From NCBI GenBank assembly GCA_003599415.1, contig QZKB01000157.1, positions 1-39,483 on the forward strand: a stretch of DNA of 39,483 nucleotides, given 5' to 3'. Shown here one piece after another: positions 36,232 through 39,483 of this stretch. The first letter of the stretch is position 1; the number at the start of each line of letters is the position of its first letter. Below the pieces are notes generated by a model. It saw only the letters and a program-made list of their open reading frames with translations, ran no database searches and was not told where the DNA came from. A program made the position numbers and the translations under genes. This DNA comes from Ignavibacteriales bacterium. GTDB lineage: Bacteria > Bacteroidota > Ignavibacteria > Ignavibacteriales > SURF-24.

Positions 36232-37599
36232 ATGAACATGAAAACAACCATCAGCTTTTTATTGTTATTCTTCGTCGCTTCATCATTTGCACAGGAATAT
36301 GGTATGGGCATGCTGCTTGATGAAGAATTATATAAAGACCGCCCAATGTCCGCTCCTTTAAAAAGAGGAGATTATGTTAACCTTCCAAAATCTGCTTCAC
36401 TTAAGCTGTATACTCCAACACCGGGTTCGCAGGGAGTTTATGGAACATGTGCAGCGTGGTCAAGTGCTTATGCCGGCAGAACAATTCTTGAAGCGATGAA
36501 ATACAACTGGACTAAAACACAGATCGACAGTAACAGGTTTTCTCCTTCATTCGTATATAACCAGGTAAGAAAACAGAAAGGTTGTATGGGCGGCATATCG
36601 TTAAATGATGCGCTTGATGTTCTGCGCAACCAGGGCGGTGTTATGCTTAAAGATTTTGCTTACGATTGCGGCAAGGAAGTAACTCCTGAAGATTTGCAGA
36701 ACGCTTCACCTAACAGAATAATTGAGTACAGGGATATTGCCAACAAGCGGCAGGGAAATCAAACTGCATTTGTTAAGAAGAGCCTTTCCGAAAATAAACC
36801 TGTTATTATTGCAATGGATTGCCCTGGTTCGTTTACCTCTGCAGGCGAACTTTGGAAGCCAAAACAAACTGATTATAAAATATGGAACGAGGGACACGGC
36901 ATTTGTGTAATTGGTTATGATGATGAAAAATTCGGCGGCGCATTTGAAGTCATAAACAGCTGGGGAACAGACTGGGGTAAAGGTGGATATTCGTGGATGA
37001 AATATTCTGATTTTGATTTCTTCTGCATTTATGCTTTTGAAATGATTGACAGAGCATTGATAAATCCTGCAGAACCAGATCTTTCCGGTTCACTATTATT
37101 TAAGGAAAGCTCCGGCGATGAAATGAAGGCAAAGTTTAACGGTAATTATTTTGAGATGGAGAAACCTTACACTTCAGGTACGTTATTCGAGCTGATGATC
37201 TCCAATAATGAGCCTGCTTATGTTTATGCATTCGGTTCCGATCTTACTTTTAAGACGACAAAGATTTTCCCGTTTACAGATAAGATGGTTGCCTATCTTC
37301 CTTACAAAAAAAATAATGTTGCCATTCCTGATGAGGACAGCTACAACATGCTCGATACAACAACCGGCACTTCCTATTTCTGTTTTCTTTATTCCAGGGA
37401 TAAGCTGAACATTGATGATATTATGGCAAAAGTTGAAACCGGGCAGGGAACAATGTGGGAAAGATTAAATACAATTCTGGAAGGTTCCAGGGTTGACGAG
37501 GCAATGATAAATTACGCTTATGAAAACGGAATAACATTTAAAGCAAAAAGCCATGGCAAATCTGTTGTTCCTGTGCTGGTGGAAATAAAGCACGAGTAA
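36232..37599 (+). CDS. Secreted papain-like cysteine peptidase (C1A)
   Basis: A 455-residue exported peptidase. Signal peptide to about residue 20 (FLLLFFVASSFAQ). The papain fold is at about residues 48-275. All catalytic positions are present: Q67 and C73 in GSQGVYGTCAAWS, H222 in EGHGICVIGYDD, and N242 in NSWGTDWGKGGYSWM. There is only a very short prosegment between signal peptide and catalytic domain, so the usual inhibitory propeptide is absent. The C-terminal 180 residues form a beta-rich domain with no recognised family and no T9SS tail. An ATG at 36238 is an alternative start; both have weak ribosome sites. It is the last gene of the seven-gene envelope operon, 52 bp after the FecR-like gene. 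Confidence 0.93.
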   Translation: MNMKTTISFLLLFFVASSFAQEYGMGMLLDEELYKDRPMSAPLKRGDYVNLPKSASLKLYTPTPGSQGVYGTCAAWSSAYAGRTILEAMKYNWTKTQIDSNRFSPSFVYNQVRKQKGCMGGISLNDALDVLRNQGGVMLKDFAYDCGKEVTPEDLQNASPNRIIEYRDIANKRQGNQTAFVKKSLSENKPVIIAMDCPGSFTSAGELWKPKQTDYKIWNEGHGICVIGYDDEKFGGAFEVINSWGTDWGKGGYSWMKYSDFDFFCIYAFEMIDRALINPAEPDLSGSLLFKESSGDEMKAKFNGNYFEMEKPYTSGTLFELMISNNEPAYVYAFGSDLTFKTTKIFPFTDKMVAYLPYKKNNVAIPDEDSYNMLDTTTGTSYFCFLYSRDKLNIDDIMAKVETGQGTMWERLNTILEGSRVDEAMINYAYENGITFKAKSHGKSVVPVLVEIKHE

Positions 37600-37975
37600 A
37601 CTACGTGATTGGAAATTGGGAATTAGGAAAATGAAATTGGGGGTTTGTTATCGGGAGTTGGATATTCATCATTTAAGCTTCAACTTGCATCCTTGCAACC
37701 TTGCATGCAACCTTGCAACCTTGATTGTAATTCAATGGCAACTCAATGGTAAAGCTATAGTAATTCGGTAGTCATTCTTTGTCATTAAGTTGTTAGTGAA
37801 AGATGCAAGCGCAGTCAAAGATAAAGATTGTTGGATATTTTTTGATTGGGAATTTTTATTTGAGATAAAAAAGTTAGTTGGAAATTAGAAGGATAATTAT
37901 TAAGAGATAAAAATTCTTTGTGTTGAATAAGATAATTGCTTTCACTATTTTTTTTACGTTAAATAGGGTGTTAAT
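37600..37975. other. Intergenic region with repeat copy A
   Basis: This 376-bp stretch has no gene. It contains repeat copy A (37632-37851), preceded by low-complexity GAAATTGGG-type sequence. Its right end should hold the promoter of the first toxin-antitoxin pair. Stop codons occur in all frames within about 100 bp. Confidence 0.7.
37632..37851 (+). repeat. Structured intergenic repeat, copy A
   Basis: About 220 bp, a direct repeat of 39194-39375. The copies share a 20-bp identical block around the AGTAATTCGGTAGTCATT core (37757-37776) and a 26-bp identical block (37816-37841). Two internal arrays are seen: five 8-bp units of the type CCTTGCAA (37683-37726), and five degenerate 11-bp units of the type GTAATTCAATG (37727-37781). 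Confidence 0.85.
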
Positions 37976-38191
37976 ATGCATACATATGATGATTTGTTAA
38001 GCAAGGCTCTTCTGTTAAATGATAAAGAACGGGCATTAATGGCTGAGAGATTGGTAAGCAGTCTTGATCCAGGTTATGATATTAATTCGGAAAAAGAATG
38101 GCAGGAAGAAATTGAACGCAGAATAAATGAAATAGATAAAGGCAAGGTTAAACTTTTATCATGGAATACAGTTAAGAAGCAATTAAGATGA
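37976..38191 (+). CDS. Addiction-module antitoxin (RelB-like, PF09720 type)
   Basis: A 71-residue antitoxin. It shows the family pattern: a first helix (YDDLLSKALLLNDKERALMAERLVSSLD), then W-x-E-E-I-E-R-R-I-N-E-I-D-x-G-K-V and the final toxin-binding end LLSWNTVKKQLR. This is the short 'addiction module component' family paired with ParE/RelE toxins. It would neutralise the toxin encoded 7 bp downstream and autoregulate the pair. Spacing to the toxin is unusual: the stop overlaps an ATG (ATGA) that opens a four-codon ORF. Confidence 0.93.
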   Translation: MHTYDDLLSKALLLNDKERALMAERLVSSLDPGYDINSEKEWQEEIERRINEIDKGKVKLLSWNTVKKQLR

Positions 38192-38198
38192 AAATAAA

Positions 38199-38495
38199 TT
38201 GAGGACTGTATTATTACATCCTGCTGCAAAAGAAGAACTTGTAGAAGCAATATCATTTTATAATTCTAAGATTGAAGGATTAGGCAGTTTATTATTGGAT
38301 GAAATTGATTCAGGTATTGAAGCAATCCAGCGTAATCCTCGAACGTGGAAAAAATATACTCAACATTGCCGCCGGTATTTATTCAAGAAATTCCCTTATG
38401 CAATAATCTACAGGTTAAAGGATAACACCACTCAAATTGTAGCTTTTATGCATCAACATAGAAAACCTAATTACTGGAAGTCAAGATTAAATTAG
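38199..38495 (+). CDS. ParE/RelE-family toxin, non-ATG start
   Basis: A 98-residue toxin of the ParE/RelE superfamily. HPAAKEELVEAISFYNS opens the fold, GLGSLLLDEIDSGIEAIQRNPRTWK is the middle helix, and RRYLFKKFPYAIIYRL with the end AFMHQHRKPNYWKSRL gives the beta core and C-terminus. Family members inhibit gyrase or cleave mRNA at the ribosome; which applies is not clear. The only in-frame start is TTG 38199, with little ribosome site. An ATG at 38188 overlapping the antitoxin stop begins ATG-AAA-ATA-AAT-TGA in another frame; its stop overlaps the TTG. Either reinitiation is used or a single-base loss in the A-run has separated the original ATG from the gene. Confidence 0.85.
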   Translation: MRTVLLHPAAKEELVEAISFYNSKIEGLGSLLLDEIDSGIEAIQRNPRTWKKYTQHCRRYLFKKFPYAIIYRLKDNTTQIVAFMHQHRKPNYWKSRLN

Positions 38496-38577
38496 GTATT
38501 TATTAATTCGTTCCATCTCAAAAAATATTATTATTTATATCCCGAGAGTTAATAGCTGACGAACAATTGATAATGAG

Positions 38578-38595
38578 TAGGCTTAGGCCTAGGCT
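38578..38595 (+). repeat. Short GGCNNA hexamer tract
   Basis: An 18-bp tract of three related hexamers (TAGGCT, TAGGCC, TAGGCT) containing the palindrome TAGGCCTA. It is GC-rich against an AT-rich background and resembles the hexamer array at 7309-7356. It lies between the convergent toxin-antitoxin modules. Confidence 0.5.
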
Positions 38596-38654
38596 ATTCA
38601 AGTAATAAATTTAAATTACACTTTTAAAATTCTACCGGAAGGGTGTCTTTAATT

Positions 38655-38903
38655 TTAACGATAGATATCTTTTCTATGTCCAATTCTTAAGACAATTATA
38701 TTATTTCCACTTATGTCAAATATTACTCTGTGGTCGCCTATTCTAAATCTGTATTCACCAATAACCGGGTCTGTCAATTTTTTTGCATGCTGATAGGGGC
38801 TGGAGGAATAATCCTTTAATTTTTCTTTAATAAGTGTTTTTGTACTTTCTTTTAGGTTTTGTTAATCTTTAATGGCATGATTTGTAAACAGGACTTCGAA
38901 CAT
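38655..38903 (-). pseudogene. RelE-family toxin gene interrupted by an in-frame stop
   Basis: On the minus strand ATG 38903 opens MFEVLFTNHAIKD, then TAA at 38862-38864. The same frame then runs for 68 further codons to TAA 38655-38657. The joined 82-codon reading is a complete RelE/StbE-type toxin: QNLKESTKTLIKEKLKDY, then HAKKLTDPVIGEYRFRIGDHRVIFD and the end LRIGHRKDIYR. The start overlaps the antitoxin stop as TAATG, normal coupling for such pairs. One base change (TTA Leu to TAA) explains the lesion. The toxin is probably dead, unless stop readthrough occurs or this is a sequencing error. Confidence 0.85.
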
Positions 38904-39112
38904 TAAAGAACATCCCCGAGTTTTTTAAAATTTCCACTTTTATAATCATCCCGTGCTTCTTTAACAGAATTTAAATAGTTACCACTTAATATTGCCTCAC
39001 GATTTTCAAGTGCTTCCTCAACAGCTTCCTTTACCGTTTCAGAAATTAGTGTTTTTAATTCTTCAATTGTCAGTTCGCTTATTTTGCTGTTTAACTTTCC
39101 GGTCAGTTCCAT
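38903..39112 (-). CDS. Antitoxin (RelB/StbD-like) of the interrupted RelE module
   Basis: A 69-residue, strongly acidic and helical protein. The N-terminal part (KISELTIEELKTLISETVKEAVEEALE) probably dimerises. The C-terminal part (NSVKEARDDYKSGNFKKLGDVL) has the EAR-DYK-G-xxKKL pattern of antitoxins paired with RelE toxins. AGGAGATATAAAG precedes ATG 39112. The stop TAA shares its last A with the toxin ATG. The frame is intact even though the partner toxin carries a stop codon, as expected if the antitoxin is retained or decays more slowly. Confidence 0.85.
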   Translation of the reverse strand: MELTGKLNSKISELTIEELKTLISETVKEAVEEALENREAILSGNYLNSVKEARDDYKSGNFKKLGDVL

Positions 39113-39483
39113 TCTTTATATCTCCTGATTACAGTCTGGTGATAAAATATTAAATTAAAGTAAAAGATTACATTTTTAGAATGTAGTATCGAGATGAAAA
39201 TGGCGGGATTTGTTATTCATTATTGAGCTTCAACTTGCAACCTTGATTGTAATACAATTATAACTCGGTGGTAATTCAATAGTAATTCGGTAGTCATTTA
39301 TTGTCATCAAGTTGTTAGTGGAAGACTTAGGCATAGACAAAGATAAAGATTGTTGGATATTTTGTAGGTGGAAATTGGAAATTGTTAAATGGAAAATAGT
39401 AAATATCTTTTAGTATCAAGAATGCCAGTTCCGAAAAAATAGAAATTCTTATTACTGATTTATATAACCTCTGTCATTAAATC
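39113..39483. other. Terminal intergenic stretch with repeat copy B
   Basis: The last 371 bp contain no gene I can support. Repeat copy B fills 39194-39375, followed by GAAATTGGAAATTG low-complexity sequence. The left end presumably carries the promoter of the antitoxin gene at 38903-39112. Confidence 0.65.
39194..39375 (+). repeat. Structured intergenic repeat, copy B
   Basis: About 180 bp, in the same orientation as copy A (37632-37851). It carries the same identical blocks (39279-39298 and 39338-39363) and the same array of five 11-bp units (39249-39303) in the same phase. It has only two of the 8-bp CCTTGCAA-type units, so copy A has expanded or copy B contracted there. The two copies bracket the two toxin-antitoxin modules. 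Confidence 0.85.

Noticed and set aside
37208..37408. Plus-strand frames of 60-66 codons inside the papain-like peptidase gene.
   Set aside because: They overlap a gene with intact catalytic motifs in another frame and lack ribosome sites.
37683..37726. Possible CRISPR-like array of CCTTGCAA units.
   Set aside because: The units are 8 bp and directly tandem with no spacers, and no cas gene is present.

Overview
The window is AT-rich bacterial chromosome from a member of the Bacteroidota/Chlorobi (FCB) superphylum, most likely an Ignavibacteria-like lineage. The main clue is a type IX secretion (T9SS) sorting tail with the NYPNPFNPTTTI signature on the protein at 22340-22795. Many lipoproteins, a periplasmic M1 peptidase, weak or A-rich ribosome binding sites and several TTG/GTG starts fit this. 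The taxon is inferred, since no rRNA gene is present. No tRNA, CRISPR array, complete insertion sequence or phage gene was found.

Layout. 1-7.4 kb (+): dnaK and an Hsp20 chaperone, a terminator, then an M1-type metallopeptidase, a polytopic membrane protein, peptide deformylase and a membrane-anchored pentapeptide-like protein ending in an amber codon embedded in a GGCKRA hexamer repeat. fmt follows at 7.5 kb. 8.4-13.3 kb (-): a GNAT acetyltransferase, a 60-aa conserved-looking small protein, a serine beta-lactamase-like lipoprotein, and a pair made of a large secreted P1-nuclease/phospholipase C-like protein and a small lipoprotein. 13.8-14.4 kb (+): a DinB-fold protein directly preceded by a degraded partial copy of itself. 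14.6-20.5 kb (-): a tripartite RND efflux operon (TolC, adaptor, pump). 20.9-21.9 kb (+): a zinc sugar/polyol-type dehydrogenase. 22-25.1 kb (-): three secreted proteins sharing a short N-terminal module, one a Cthe_2159-like beta-helix protein. 25.5-27.1 kb (+): an SPFH protein, an unknown beta-rich protein and a ribbon-helix-helix protein.

27.4-37.6 kb (+) is the most unusual part: a seven-gene run of envelope proteins. It holds a TPR-CsgG lipoprotein, a candidate outer-membrane barrel, a FN3/seven-repeat propeller lipoprotein, a CsgG-Ig-caspase fusion, a CHASE2 membrane protein with no output domain, a FecR-like/TPR protein and a papain-like cysteine peptidase. The spacing and overlaps suggest one operon. 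It combines two different families of cysteine peptidase with sensor-like and outer-membrane parts, and is the best candidate here for an undescribed system. Function is inferred only.

37.6-39.5 kb: two toxin-antitoxin modules lie between two direct copies of a structured intergenic repeat that contains five 11-bp units in register. One toxin (RelE-like) has an in-frame stop codon. The other (ParE-like) has an odd non-ATG start next to a four-codon ORF.
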